This document shows, piece by piece, positions 39,605 through 49,692 of a stretch of 64,000 nucleotides of DNA (the stretch's first letter is position 1; the number at the start of each line of letters is the position of its first letter). The notes beneath the pieces were generated by a model. The model was given only the letters and a program-made list of their open reading frames with translations, searched no databases and was not told the origin of the DNA. The position numbers were made by a program, and so were the translations under genes. Origin of the DNA: an uncultured Parabacteroides sp. (GTDB taxonomy: Bacteria; Bacteroidota; Bacteroidia; Bacteroidales; Tannerellaceae); the NCBI RefSeq assembly GCF_947855115.1, contig NZ_CANTZW010000002.1, positions 124,001 to 188,000 of the forward strand, written 5' to 3'.

Positions 39605-41010
39605 TCCACATCCATTCCTTTCCTATTGATTAATTCATTATGGGTACCTTGTTCGGCTATTCCCCCTTTGTCGATGACCAGTATACGGTCTACGTCTGTT
39701 ATGTTTGATAGGCGATGGGCTATCATGAGAATGGTTTTCCCTTTCGTGAGTTCTTTTAGTGTCAAGCGTATCAAGTGTTCGTTTTCCGGGTCTGCGAACG
39801 CAGTCGCTTCATCCAGTACTATGATTGGGGCGTTTTTCAATAAGGCACGTGCCAGTACGATACGCTGTTGCTCTCCACCGGAAAGGTAGGTACCTTCCGT
39901 TCCGATCTTGGTGTCCAAGCCGAGAGGCAATCGGTCTATGATCTCCCTGCACTGAGCCAGATCGACCGCTCGTTCCACTTCTTGCAAGGTTGCGTTTGCG
40001 TTACCATACTTTATATTCTCGAGCAAGGTTGTCTTGAATAAGCGGGTATTTTGAAAGACGAATGAGATGTGCTTCATCAATTCTTTAGGATCGATGTCTC
40101 TCACGTTAATCCCGCCAATGGAGACCTGCCCTTCCGTAACTTTCCAAAAGCGGGGAACTAGACGTGCGATGGTTGTCTTTCCACTACCGGAAGCCCCGAC
40201 GAGAGCGACAGTCTGACCTTGCGGTATAGAGAAACAGATCTTGTCGATCGCGTTTTGCGTCGCTCCGGGATAGCGGAAAGATACTTGCTCGAATTGGATA
40301 CTGAAATCTTGTATGGGAGTAGGGTTCTGTGCCTTCGCTAGCGTCTCGTAACCGGTGAGGTTCTCAAGCCTTCCGATCGCTTCCTTGGCTTGCCCCAACG
40401 CTTGGTTGAGGTACATGGATTTCATGACGCTTTGCGAGAACACGGGAGTGATAAGGACAAACAGGAAAAAATTAAGTAATACCGAGGCGTAATTATCGTT
40501 ATTCCCAATTAATAGAATGGCCAGTGGAGCCAGGAAGAACACGAAACTGTTGATGATGATTGTATAAAAGGACATCGGTTTTTCCCACATCATCGTATAG
40601 CTATAGACCATTTTATTGTAATTCATGATGCTCTTGTGGAAATTCTTGAAAGAATAGATCGTTTGCTGGAAAACCTTTACTACAGGGATTCCCCGGACAT
40701 ATTCTACGGCTTCCGTATTCATCTCCTCGAAGGAGTTCATATATAATCGCATGAATTCTTGTCCTTTGGTATTCATGGTGTAGCTCATGATCAAAGCCGC
40801 TATGATAACGGGGATTATACAGGCCAGCCCTAGCTGCCAGTCGAATGTGAAAATAAGGATGATAGCGGCAATAGGAACCAAGAACGTGCCCGATAAGTCG
40901 GGTAGCTGATGCGCGAGGAATGTGTGGGTGATACTAGCGTTATCATCGATGATCTTACGGATTCGCCCGCTGGTGTTTATGTCGAAAAATCCAAGGGGCA
41001 TATCATTTTT
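39601..41010 (-). pseudogene. ABC exporter gene A, 5'-truncated
   Basis: Begins mid-domain at PLGFFDINTSGRIRKIIDDNASITHTFLAHQLPDL; lacks the first TM helices; ATPase domain intact. Confidence 0.8.
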
Positions 41011-41172
41011 TGAGTGTTTATCTGGAATTATAAAAATAGGTTTATCCATAATTACAGACAATACCTATTTGTGAGTATTTTCTTCATCAGATTGTGTATT
41101 CTCAAAAATATACTTACTTTCGTAAATAGAAGTCAAACCCTATTGGAAGGCATAGAAAAACATCTGTTACAC

Positions 41173-42708
41173 ATGAAGAGAGCTCAGTTTATCCCTATAG
41201 CGTTATTGTCGGTATCGGCGATAACGAACGCCCAAAGCGCCGGTCGTCCCCCAAATATCATCCTGTTCTTGGTAGATGATATGGGATGGGAGGATACCTC
41301 CTTGCCTTTTTGGACCCAAAAGACACATTATAATGAAGTATATGAGACCCCGAACATGGAACGACTGGCGAAAGAAGGCATGATGTTTACCCAAGCCTAT
41401 GCCAGTAGCATCAGTTCGCCCACTCGTTGTAGCCTGATCACCGGGACCAACGCTGCCCGTCACCGGGTGACGAACTGGACGCTCTTTAAGGATAAAACAA
41501 CCGACCGGGAGAGTGATGTGCTTACCCTGCCGGATTGGAACTATAACGGCGTGGCTCAAGTGGACGGGACGAATAATACGTTCGTGGGAACTTCGTTCGT
41601 ACAGATATTGAAGAATAACGGATATCATACGATCCATTGCGGCAAGGCACATTTCGGGGCGATCGATACCCCTGGGGAGGACCCGCATCATTGGGGATTT
41701 GAGGTGAATATAGCCGGACATGCCGCAGGGGGGCTTGCCAGTTATCTCGGGGAAGATAATTACGGGCACACCAAGAATGGCAAACCTTATGCCCCGAACG
41801 CTATCCCCGGACTGGAGAAGTATTGGGGAAGCGATACCTTCGCTACGGAGGCCTTGACGCAGGAGGCGATCAAGGCGCTGGACAAGGCTAAGAAGTATAA
41901 CCAGCCGTTTTACTTGTATATGTCTCATTACGCAATCCATGTTCCCATCGATAAAGACAAGCGTTTTTACCGGAAATATATCGATAAGGGCCTGACGGCT
42001 AAAGAGGCGGCTTACGCAGCCTTGATAGAAGGTATGGATAAGAGCTTGGGCGATTTGATGGATTGGCTGGAGAAGAATGATGAGGCGCGTAACACGGTCG
42101 TGATCTTCATGAGTGATAATGGTGGTCTCTCCAGCGAACCCGAATGGCGTGACGGGGAGATCCATACGCAAAATTATCCCTTGAATAGCGGTAAAGGCTT
42201 TGCCTATGAGGGAGGTATCCGTGAGCCGATGATCGTGCGTTGGCCGGGTGTGGTGAAGCCGGGAAGCAAATGTGATAAATATTTGATTATCGAGGATTTC
42301 TATCCGACCATCTTGGAGATGGCCGGTATAAAAGATTATAAGACCGTACAACCGATAGACGGCGTTAGCTTCATGCCTTTATTAAAAGGTACGGGAGATC
42401 CTTCCGCAGGACGTAGCTTATTCTGGAACTGCCCGAATATATGGGGAAATGACGGGCCGGGAATCGGTCCGACTTGCTCGGTCCGTAATGAAGACTGGAA
42501 ACTGATCTATTATTACGAGACCGGGAAGAAGGAGCTGTTTAATATCCCGGAGGATATAGGAGAGCATAATGACGTGGCGAGACAACATCCCGACATCGTA
42601 AAGCGTTTGTCCGGGGAATTGGGTACGTATTTACGGAAAGTGGACGGGCAACGTCCGTCGTTTAAGGCAACAGGCAAACCAGTTCCTTGGCCGGATGAGA
42701 TATACTAA
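41173..42708 (+). CDS. Sulfatase
   Basis: PPNIILFLVDDMGWEDTS; SSISSPTRCSLITG sulfatase S-type signature; start likely ATG 41173 with signal peptide. Confidence 0.96.
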   Translation: MKRAQFIPIALLSVSAITNAQSAGRPPNIILFLVDDMGWEDTSLPFWTQKTHYNEVYETPNMERLAKEGMMFTQAYASSISSPTRCSLITGTNAARHRVTNWTLFKDKTTDRESDVLTLPDWNYNGVAQVDGTNNTFVGTSFVQILKNNGYHTIHCGKAHFGAIDTPGEDPHHWGFEVNIAGHAAGGLASYLGEDNYGHTKNGKPYAPNAIPGLEKYWGSDTFATEALTQEAIKALDKAKKYNQPFYLYMSHYAIHVPIDKDKRFYRKYIDKGLTAKEAAYAALIEGMDKSLGDLMDWLEKNDEARNTVVIFMSDNGGLSSEPEWRDGEIHTQNYPLNSGKGFAYEGGIREPMIVRWPGVVKPGSKCDKYLIIEDFYPTILEMAGIKDYKTVQPIDGVSFMPLLKGTGDPSAGRSLFWNCPNIWGNDGPGIGPTCSVRNEDWKLIYYYETGKKELFNIPEDIGEHNDVARQHPDIVKRLSGELGTYLRKVDGQRPSFKATGKPVPWPDEIY

Positions 42709-42726
42709 TTAAAAAAGAAAGATCAT

Positions 42727-43719
42727 ATGGAGTTTTACAAAGCGGAAGAGAATCGTTATGCGGATATGATATATCGGCGGTGCGGACGGAGCGGCATTTT
42801 ATTGCCGGCCGTTTCTTTAGGATTGTGGCACAATTTCGGTAGTGTGGACGTGTTCAGTAATTTTATCCAGATCGCTCACGCCGCGTTCGATCATGGCGTG
42901 ACTCATTTCGACCTGGCGAATAATTATGGCCCGGCCTACGGATCGGCGGAGGAGAATTTCGGCCGGATATTAAAGAAAGGCTTGGGGGCTTACCGGGATG
43001 AGATGATTATCTCCACGAAGGCGGGTTACGATATGTGGCCGGGGCCGTATGGAAACTGGGGAAGCCGTAAGTATCTAATGGCTAGCTTGGATCAGAGCTT
43101 GAGGCGAATGGGGTTGGAATATGTGGATATCTTTTATTCCCACCGTCCGGACCCGGAGACCCCGATCGAGGAGACGATGGGGGCTTTGGTCGATATTGTC
43201 CGGCAAGGAAAGGCTTTGTATGTGGGTATCTCCAATTATGACGCGGACCAGACCCGTAAGGCCTTGGCCGTATTGAAAGAGCATAAGGTTCCTTGCTTGA
43301 TTCACCAAGCCCGCTATTCGATGTTCGATCGTTGGACGGAACCTGATTTACTCCCTGTATTGAAGGAAGAGGGGGTTGGTATGATCGCGTTCTCACCGTT
43401 GGCGCAAGGCTTGCTTACGAATAAGTACTTACATGGAATCCCGGAGAATTCCCGTGCGGCGAAACCAACCGGTCATTTGCAGACCTCCCAGGTTACCCCG
43501 GAGGCTGTGGAAAAGGCTCGTAGGTTAAATGAGGTGGCTGCCCGCCGCGGTCAGACCTTGGCTGAGATGGCGCTCGCTTGGTTATTAAAGGATGACCGGG
43601 TAACCAGCGTATTGATCGGCGCGAGCTCGGTCGCCCAATTAATGGATAACCTCAAAGCGTTAGACAATATCTCTTTCTCCAAGGAAGAATTACAAGAGAT
43701 AGAAAATATCTTACTATAA
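42727..43719 (+). CDS. Aldo/keto reductase
   Basis: FDLANNYGPAYGSAEENFGRIL; ISTKAGYDMWPGPYG; YVDIFYSHRPDPETPIEETMGAL. Confidence 0.96.
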   Translation: MEFYKAEENRYADMIYRRCGRSGILLPAVSLGLWHNFGSVDVFSNFIQIAHAAFDHGVTHFDLANNYGPAYGSAEENFGRILKKGLGAYRDEMIISTKAGYDMWPGPYGNWGSRKYLMASLDQSLRRMGLEYVDIFYSHRPDPETPIEETMGALVDIVRQGKALYVGISNYDADQTRKALAVLKEHKVPCLIHQARYSMFDRWTEPDLLPVLKEEGVGMIAFSPLAQGLLTNKYLHGIPENSRAAKPTGHLQTSQVTPEAVEKARRLNEVAARRGQTLAEMALAWLLKDDRVTSVLIGASSVAQLMDNLKALDNISFSKEELQEIENILL

Positions 43720-43773
43720 CATGAACCATATCCGGATTCAGAAAATAGGTATCCAACCTTCAATGATTGGACC

Positions 43774-43871
43774 TAGTTGTAGAGACGGGGCGTGCCCCGT
43801 CTCATCCCCTCAAAAGGATATTTAAAGTTACTATTAGATGGCGGGAGACGGGGCACGCCCCGTCTCTACAA
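43774..43871. repeat. REP/MITE-like inverted pair, copy 1
   Basis: CTAGTTGTAGAGACGGGGCGTGCCCCGTCTCA...GAGACGGGGCACGCCCCGTCTCTACAA. Confidence 0.9.
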
Positions 43872-43893
43872 GCCTGTATAAATTTTAGAATAA

Positions 43894-46773
43894 ATGAAAC
43901 CGTTCTTATATCAAGTAGCGTCTCTTTTTTACGAGAAATATGGGGTGGAGGTTAGTCGTTTGGCCTTTGTTTTTCCCAACCGACGTACGGGCCTCTTTTT
44001 CCAGAAATACCTCTCGGAGATAGCCGATACCCCCCTTTTCTCTCCGACAATCCTTACGATCAACGACCTCTTTATCCAGTTGAGCGGAAAACAAACCGCC
44101 GACCGGATCAGCATGCTTTTTACCCTGTACGATATCTACATCCGTCAAAGCGGTTCTACCGAGACGTTTGATGAGTTCCTCTATTGGGGCGAGATGTTGC
44201 TCAATGATTTTGACGATGTCGATAAGTACATGGCGAACGCCCGCATGCTATTCAGCAACGTAACGGACCTACGGGAGATAGAGAATGATTTCGATTTCTT
44301 GAGTGATGAGCAGATCGCTGCCATCCGTAGCTTTTGGTCTAGTTTTTACCCCCGCGGCGATACGCCCAACCAACAACAATTCTTGGCGGTCTGGCAAGTG
44401 TTATACGATCTGTATGAGGAATTCCGTGCGGCTTTGGCCGCTGAGGGAAAAGGCTATGAGGGTATGATTTTCCGAGAGGTCGTGGAAAGCTTGGAACGAG
44501 GTGAGTCTCCGGATTTACCTTACGAGCGAATTGTCTTCGTCGGCTTGAACGCCTTGTCCATATCGGAGGAACGTTTTCTTGCTCAATTACAAAAACGGGG
44601 AGTTGCGGATTTCTATTGGGATTATGTATCCGATAAGGTAACCGATCCGGATAATAAAGCCTCTTATTTTGTTTCCCGCAACTTGAAAAGCTTCCCTTCC
44701 TCGATGAATTTATCCCCCGAGGAGAAAGTAGAGACCGAGATCGAGGTAATCGGTATCCCGTCCGGTATCGGGCAGGCCAAGCACGTCTACACCCTGTTGA
44801 GCGATTGGTGCAAGGACGTGGCGATGAGTTCGGAAGAAGCTCTGCGTACGGCGGTGATCTTGCCCGATGAGCATCTGCTGATCCCGGTATTGAACGCCAT
44901 ACCGGAACAAATCCGGCGTATCAACGTCACGATGGGTTATCCCTTGGCAGGAACCCCGGTTGCCTCCTTGATCGAATATATCTTGGCGTTGCAGAAGAAC
45001 GTTCGCTATGTAGACCGGAACCCGCTGTTTTATTTCCGGGACGTGCTTCCGGTATTGAATCACCGCTATGTGCTCTCGACCTCACCGGAGATTGTTTCCT
45101 CCTTGGTGAAAGAGATCACGGAAAACAACAAGATCTATATCTCGCACACCGAATTGGAGAAAACACCTTTGCTGGAGATCCTTTTCACGCCGGTGACCGG
45201 GGTAGAGGCTTTCTCGGATTACCTGATCAAGGTTTTGGAAGAATTGAACAAGGTCATGTCTGCCCTTTCCGATGAGGAAGAGGAGGACGTTACCCAACGG
45301 ACAAACGATTTAGAGCAAGAGTTCATCTTCCACTATTTCACCACGATAAATCGTATGAAAGAGGTGATGAGAGACGCTCATATAGAGATGAGAATGGATA
45401 CCTTCTTCCGTCTCATGAAACGGGTAACCGATACTATCACGATCCCTTTCCGCGGTGAGCCGCTTTCCGGTCTGCAGATTATGGGCGTGCTTGAGACCCG
45501 TGCCTTGGATTTCGACCGCCTGATCATCTTGTCCATGAACGAGGGGATTTTCCCGCAACGAAAAGCGGCGAACTCCTTTATCCCTTATAACCTGCGCAGA
45601 GGGTTCGGGCTACCTACTTATGAGCACCAAGATAGCGTATGGGCCTACCATTTCTATCGTTTGATAGAACGTGCCAGCCGTGTGAGCCTTTTATACGATA
45701 CCCGTAGTAACGGGTTGCAGACGGGGGAGGTGAGTCGTTTTGTTCATCAATTGCGTTATCATTACGAGGTTCCTATACAGGATAAGTTGGTCGTATATAA
45801 TGTATCCTCTTCCAAGACTCCTCCGCTGGCCATTCCGAAAAAGGAAGATATCATACGCCGTTTGGATGCTTACCGGAAAGGGGGAACCAAGGCAATCTCG
45901 GCGAGCGCTATCAATACGTATCTGGATTGCCCGTTGAAATTCTACTTTTCTGTCGTGGAAGGTATCCAAGAGGAGGAAGAGGTAAACGAGACGATCGAGA
46001 GTGATGTTTTCGGCAGCATCTTGCATAAAGTAATGGAGGAGCTTTATAACCCGTTTCGTGGAAAGATGGTAACCGCTGATTTGCTGAAAGCTATCCGTAA
46101 GGATACGCCCCTGTTGACCGGAACTATCGCCCGTGCTTTTGCCAGCGAGTTTTTCAAGACGGAGGTGGTTCGTCCCCTTACCGGACAAAACTTCTTGATT
46201 GGTGAGATGATCCGCAAATATGTTGGGAAAATCTTGGAACGCGACGGCAAACTGACTCCTTTCACCTACATTGAGTCCGAGCGTAAGATAAACGGCTTGA
46301 TCAGCCTGTCCGATCATTCCGAGATCCGGTTGAAAGGCTTTATCGACCGTGTAGATGAGGTACGTGGGGCTATCCGTATTATCGACTACAAGAGCGGTAG
46401 CGGAACCACGGCTTTTAGCGGTATAGAGAGCCTTTTCGATAAGGAGGAGAAAGACCGTGCGAAAGCCGTGATGCAGGTATTCATGTATTGTTGGATGTAT
46501 GCCCATCTCACCGAGAACAAAGGGAAGACGGTACAACCGGGTATTTATTACGTCCGCTCTCTCTTCGCCGATCCATTCGATCCGTCTATCTATCAACGTG
46601 TCGAACGGGGGAAATCGGAAAAAGTAGAGGATTTCTCCGGTTATTCCCAAGCCTTCGAGGAAGGTCTTCGGGGATGCTTGGACGAGATTTTCAATCCAAA
46701 GATCCCTTTCACGCAAACACCTACGGGAAAAGCTTGCTCTTATTGTCCGTTTAAAAATATTTGTGGCAAGTAG
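43894..46773 (+). CDS. AddB-like PD-(D/E)XK nuclease family protein with 4Fe-4S motif
   Basis: RIIDYKSGSG...; CSYCPFKNICGK C-terminus; LAFVFPNRRTGLFFQKYL. Confidence 0.9.
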   Translation: MKPFLYQVASLFYEKYGVEVSRLAFVFPNRRTGLFFQKYLSEIADTPLFSPTILTINDLFIQLSGKQTADRISMLFTLYDIYIRQSGSTETFDEFLYWGEMLLNDFDDVDKYMANARMLFSNVTDLREIENDFDFLSDEQIAAIRSFWSSFYPRGDTPNQQQFLAVWQVLYDLYEEFRAALAAEGKGYEGMIFREVVESLERGESPDLPYERIVFVGLNALSISEERFLAQLQKRGVADFYWDYVSDKVTDPDNKASYFVSRNLKSFPSSMNLSPEEKVETEIEVIGIPSGIGQAKHVYTLLSDWCKDVAMSSEEALRTAVILPDEHLLIPVLNAIPEQIRRINVTMGYPLAGTPVASLIEYILALQKNVRYVDRNPLFYFRDVLPVLNHRYVLSTSPEIVSSLVKEITENNKIYISHTELEKTPLLEILFTPVTGVEAFSDYLIKVLEELNKVMSALSDEEEEDVTQRTNDLEQEFIFHYFTTINRMKEVMRDAHIEMRMDTFFRLMKRVTDTITIPFRGEPLSGLQIMGVLETRALDFDRLIILSMNEGIFPQRKAANSFIPYNLRRGFGLPTYEHQDSVWAYHFYRLIERASRVSLLYDTRSNGLQTGEVSRFVHQLRYHYEVPIQDKLVVYNVSSSKTPPLAIPKKEDIIRRLDAYRKGGTKAISASAINTYLDCPLKFYFSVVEGIQEEEEVNETIESDVFGSILHKVMEELYNPFRGKMVTADLLKAIRKDTPLLTGTIARAFASEFFKTEVVRPLTGQNFLIGEMIRKYVGKILERDGKLTPFTYIESERKINGLISLSDHSEIRLKGFIDRVDEVRGAIRIIDYKSGSGTTAFSGIESLFDKEEKDRAKAVMQVFMYCWMYAHLTENKGKTVQPGIYYVRSLFADPFDPSIYQRVERGKSEKVEDFSGYSQAFEEGLRGCLDEIFNPKIPFTQTPTGKACSYCPFKNICGK

Positions 46774-46782
46774 TATTCGCTC

Positions 46783-46869
46783 CGGTACTTCTCGGAGGGT
46801 ACTAAAGTATTTCTTACAAAGTACTGTGGTACTTCTTAGGCCGTACTACAGTACTTCTTGCGGAGTACT
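46783..46869. repeat. 22-bp periodic inverted-repeat array C (4 units) between convergent genes
   Basis: GTACT/GTATT at 46785, 46807, 46829, 46851; partner (A/G/C)GTAC at 46798, 46820, 46842, 46864. Confidence 0.9.
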
Positions 46870-46879
46870 GGGGCGAGGC

Positions 46880-47356
46880 TTACTGATGAGGAAGCGACTC
46901 CACGATCTTTTCCAAAAAGATCCGGTCTGTCTCATCGAAACTATCCGGTTGGTCGCTGTCTATATCCAATACGGCGATTACCTTATCCTCCCGTATCACG
47001 GGAACCACGATCTCCGAGCGTGATGCCGAGCTGCAAGCGATATGTCCCGGGAAAGCGTCTACATCCGGTACGATGATCGTGCGGGCCTCCTGCCAGGCCG
47101 TGCCGCATACCCCTTTTCCGTATTTGATTCGTGTACAGGCGATAGGGCCTTGGAAAGGCGCTAATACCAACTGATTGTCTATGACCCGGTAGAAACCCAC
47201 CCAAAAGAAACCGAAGGTTTGCTTGAGTGCCGCGGCGATGTTCGCCATGTTAGCGATTGGATCGGTTTCATTGCCTGTCAATGAGATAATTTGAGGGAGT
47301 AATGTCTCATACATCTCCTGTTTATCACCGTTTTTAATCCGTAGTTCCTCTGCCAT
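46880..47356 (-). CDS. GAF-domain protein, free methionine-R-sulfoxide reductase-like
   Basis: FGFFWVGFYRV; GPIACTRIKYGKGVCGTAWQ; SRSEIVVPVI. Confidence 0.88.
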   Translation of the reverse strand: MAEELRIKNGDKQEMYETLLPQIISLTGNETDPIANMANIAAALKQTFGFFWVGFYRVIDNQLVLAPFQGPIACTRIKYGKGVCGTAWQEARTIIVPDVDAFPGHIACSSASRSEIVVPVIREDKVIAVLDIDSDQPDSFDETDRIFLEKIVESLPHQ

Positions 47357-47418
47357 ATTTAAACTATTATAAGATTACAAATGTAAAAAATAAATTGAAA
47401 AGTCTGTACCTTCGCGGC

Positions 47419-48771
47419 ATGGCAAAACAAAATTCTCCATTGGTATTAGGAACCGATCCCATCGGTAAATTACTTACGCGATATGCGATTCCTGCGATTA
47501 TCGCTATGACAGCTTCTTCTTTGTACAATATGGCCGATAGCATTTTTATCGGTCATGGAGTGGGGGCGTTGGCGATTTCCGGCCTTGCCTTGACTTTTCC
47601 GTTGATGAACTTGGCGGCTGCTTTCGGCTCGCTGGTGGGAGTCGGCGCCTCTACGCTGGTTGCCGTGAAGCTGGGTCAGAAAGATTATGAGGGAGCGAAT
47701 AATGTGTTGGGGAATGTGTTGATCTTGAACGTGGTTCTGGGTATCGTTTTCACGATCGTTTTCTTGTTCTTGCTTGATCCTGTGTTGTACTTTTTCGGCG
47801 CTAGTGAGCATACGATTTCTTATGCCCGTGATTATATGCGGATTATCCTGTATGGTAACGTGATTACACATATGTATCTGGGATTGAATTCCGTCTTGCG
47901 CTCCTCGGGTTTCCCGAAGATGGCTATGTATGCTACGTTGGCGTCGGTTGTTATCAATTGCGCCTTGAACCCATTGTTTATTTTTGGTTTCGGGTGGGGA
48001 ATAGAAGGTTCGGCTTGGGCTACGGTTATCTCGCAAGCGATCTCGCTTACCGGGCAGTTGATCCATTTCTCGAGTCCGAGGCAACTCCTTCATTTCAAGA
48101 AAGGTATCTATAGGCTGCGCTCAGAGATCGTGAAAGGTATCTTGTCGATCGGTTTATCTCCGTTCTTGATGAACCTTTGTTCCTGCTTGATCGTGATCCT
48201 TATCAACCGGGGATTGAAAGAGCATGGAGGGGATATGGCGATTGGCGCTTATGGTATCGTGAACCGTATCGCTTTTCTTTTCGTGATGATTATCATGGGA
48301 TTTAATCAGGGTATGCAACCGATAGCCGGTTATAATTATGGTGCCCGGCTCTATTCCCGGGTGACGGACGTGACCCGGCTGACGATGCGCTGGGCGGTGG
48401 GAGTGGCTACGCTGGGTTTCTTGCTTTGCCAGTTGGTGCCGTCGTGGATCGTCCGTATGTTTACGAGTGACGGGGAGTTGATCGGTGCCGCCTCCTATGG
48501 CCTGCATATTGTCTTCGCCGTATTCCCGATCGTGGGTTTCCAGATGGTGGCGACCAACTTCTTCCTTTCCATCGGCATGTCTAAGAAAGCGATCTTTCTC
48601 TCCTTGACCCGGCAGATGCTTTTCTTGATACCCTGTTTAATCATCCTCCCCCCGTTATTCGGAACTCTCGGTGTCTGGATCAGCATGCCTATCGCCGATA
48701 CGGTGGCAGCGATCGTGACAGCGATCGTGCTTGTGAAACAATTTAAACAATTCAGGAAAATACCAGGATGA
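47419..48771 (+). CDS. MATE-family efflux transporter
   Basis: LLTRYAIPAIIAMTASSLYNMADSIFIGHGVG; internal start at 47419. Confidence 0.95.
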   Translation: MAKQNSPLVLGTDPIGKLLTRYAIPAIIAMTASSLYNMADSIFIGHGVGALAISGLALTFPLMNLAAAFGSLVGVGASTLVAVKLGQKDYEGANNVLGNVLILNVVLGIVFTIVFLFLLDPVLYFFGASEHTISYARDYMRIILYGNVITHMYLGLNSVLRSSGFPKMAMYATLASVVINCALNPLFIFGFGWGIEGSAWATVISQAISLTGQLIHFSSPRQLLHFKKGIYRLRSEIVKGILSIGLSPFLMNLCSCLIVILINRGLKEHGGDMAIGAYGIVNRIAFLFVMIIMGFNQGMQPIAGYNYGARLYSRVTDVTRLTMRWAVGVATLGFLLCQLVPSWIVRMFTSDGELIGAASYGLHIVFAVFPIVGFQMVATNFFLSIGMSKKAIFLSLTRQMLFLIPCLIILPPLFGTLGVWISMPIADTVAAIVTAIVLVKQFKQFRKIPG

Positions 48772-48850
48772 TACATGCTTAATAGCTGCAATAATTTGTT
48801 TGTCTGGGAAATAAATATTTCCTTTGCGAAAACCGTAAAATAAACTAAGT

Positions 48851-49009
48851 ATGGCGATACCTATAAGAAATATTCCTGTGCTGAGCGAGAATGCCGCGGA
48901 GGAATTTTTAGAGAAAATAGAAACTCAAACAAAGAAGGTGGATCCTAGAGAAGTAGAGGAATCTCTACGCTCATTGCGGGCTATCCTGAAAAAATCGAAA
49001 ATAAACTAA
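48851..49009 (+). CDS. 52-aa small protein, putative antitoxin of a GNAT-type module
   Basis: MAIPIRNIPVLSENAAEEFLEKIETQTKKVDPREVEESLRSLRAILKKSKIN*; 29 bp upstream of the GNAT gene; absent from ORF track (short). Confidence 0.7.
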   Translation: MAIPIRNIPVLSENAAEEFLEKIETQTKKVDPREVEESLRSLRAILKKSKIN

Positions 49010-49038
49010 GTCGATATTGAGAACCTAAAACCTGACAC

Positions 49039-49632
49039 ATGATATTTTTAGAAGAGTATTGTACGATTACCTTGTTAGATCAGGGCTTGTTGTTAACATG
49101 CAAACCTTTTGACTGTAGAGATTCCGACCTGAATTATTTTTTTCGTGAGGATGCTATATTTTATTCAAGAGAGTTGTTGGGTAAAACATACTGCTATTTA
49201 TTGGATCGTGATCCTTCTGTAATAGTCTGCGCGTTTACTTTATCGAATGATAGTATAAAAGTCTGTTATCTGCCAAATAGCCGAAAGAAGAAAGTAAACC
49301 GATACATACCTCGGATGAAACAGTATAAAAGTTATCCTGCTGTATTGTTAGGACGGTTAGGTGTGAATAAGAAGTATATAAATAGAGGTATAGGGCGAGA
49401 GCTACTTAGCTTTATCAAGGCATGGTTCATTGAGCCGATGAATAAAACAGGATGTCGTTTTTTAGTAGTAGACGCATATAATCAAGAAAACACGCTTCGC
49501 TTTTATTTAAATAATGGTTTTGAATTTATTTTTTCCACGGAAGAGCAAGAGAAAGAATTCTCAGGATTCACCGTTTCGGAAGTCTTGTCTACCAGATCCA
49601 TGTATTTTGACCTGAAGAATATGATGGTTTAA
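49039..49632 (+). CDS. GNAT N-acetyltransferase (possible toxin)
   Basis: PAVLLGRLGVNKKYINRGIGRELLSFIKAW acetyl-CoA motif; FLVVDAYNQENTLRFYLNNGF. Confidence 0.88.
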   Translation: MIFLEEYCTITLLDQGLLLTCKPFDCRDSDLNYFFREDAIFYSRELLGKTYCYLLDRDPSVIVCAFTLSNDSIKVCYLPNSRKKKVNRYIPRMKQYKSYPAVLLGRLGVNKKYINRGIGRELLSFIKAWFIEPMNKTGCRFLVVDAYNQENTLRFYLNNGFEFIFSTEEQEKEFSGFTVSEVLSTRSMYFDLKNMMV

Positions 49633-49692
49633 GTTGCTCTGTTTTTATATAAGATTATCTATCTTTATCCCCGCAATTCTAAACATGAGGAT

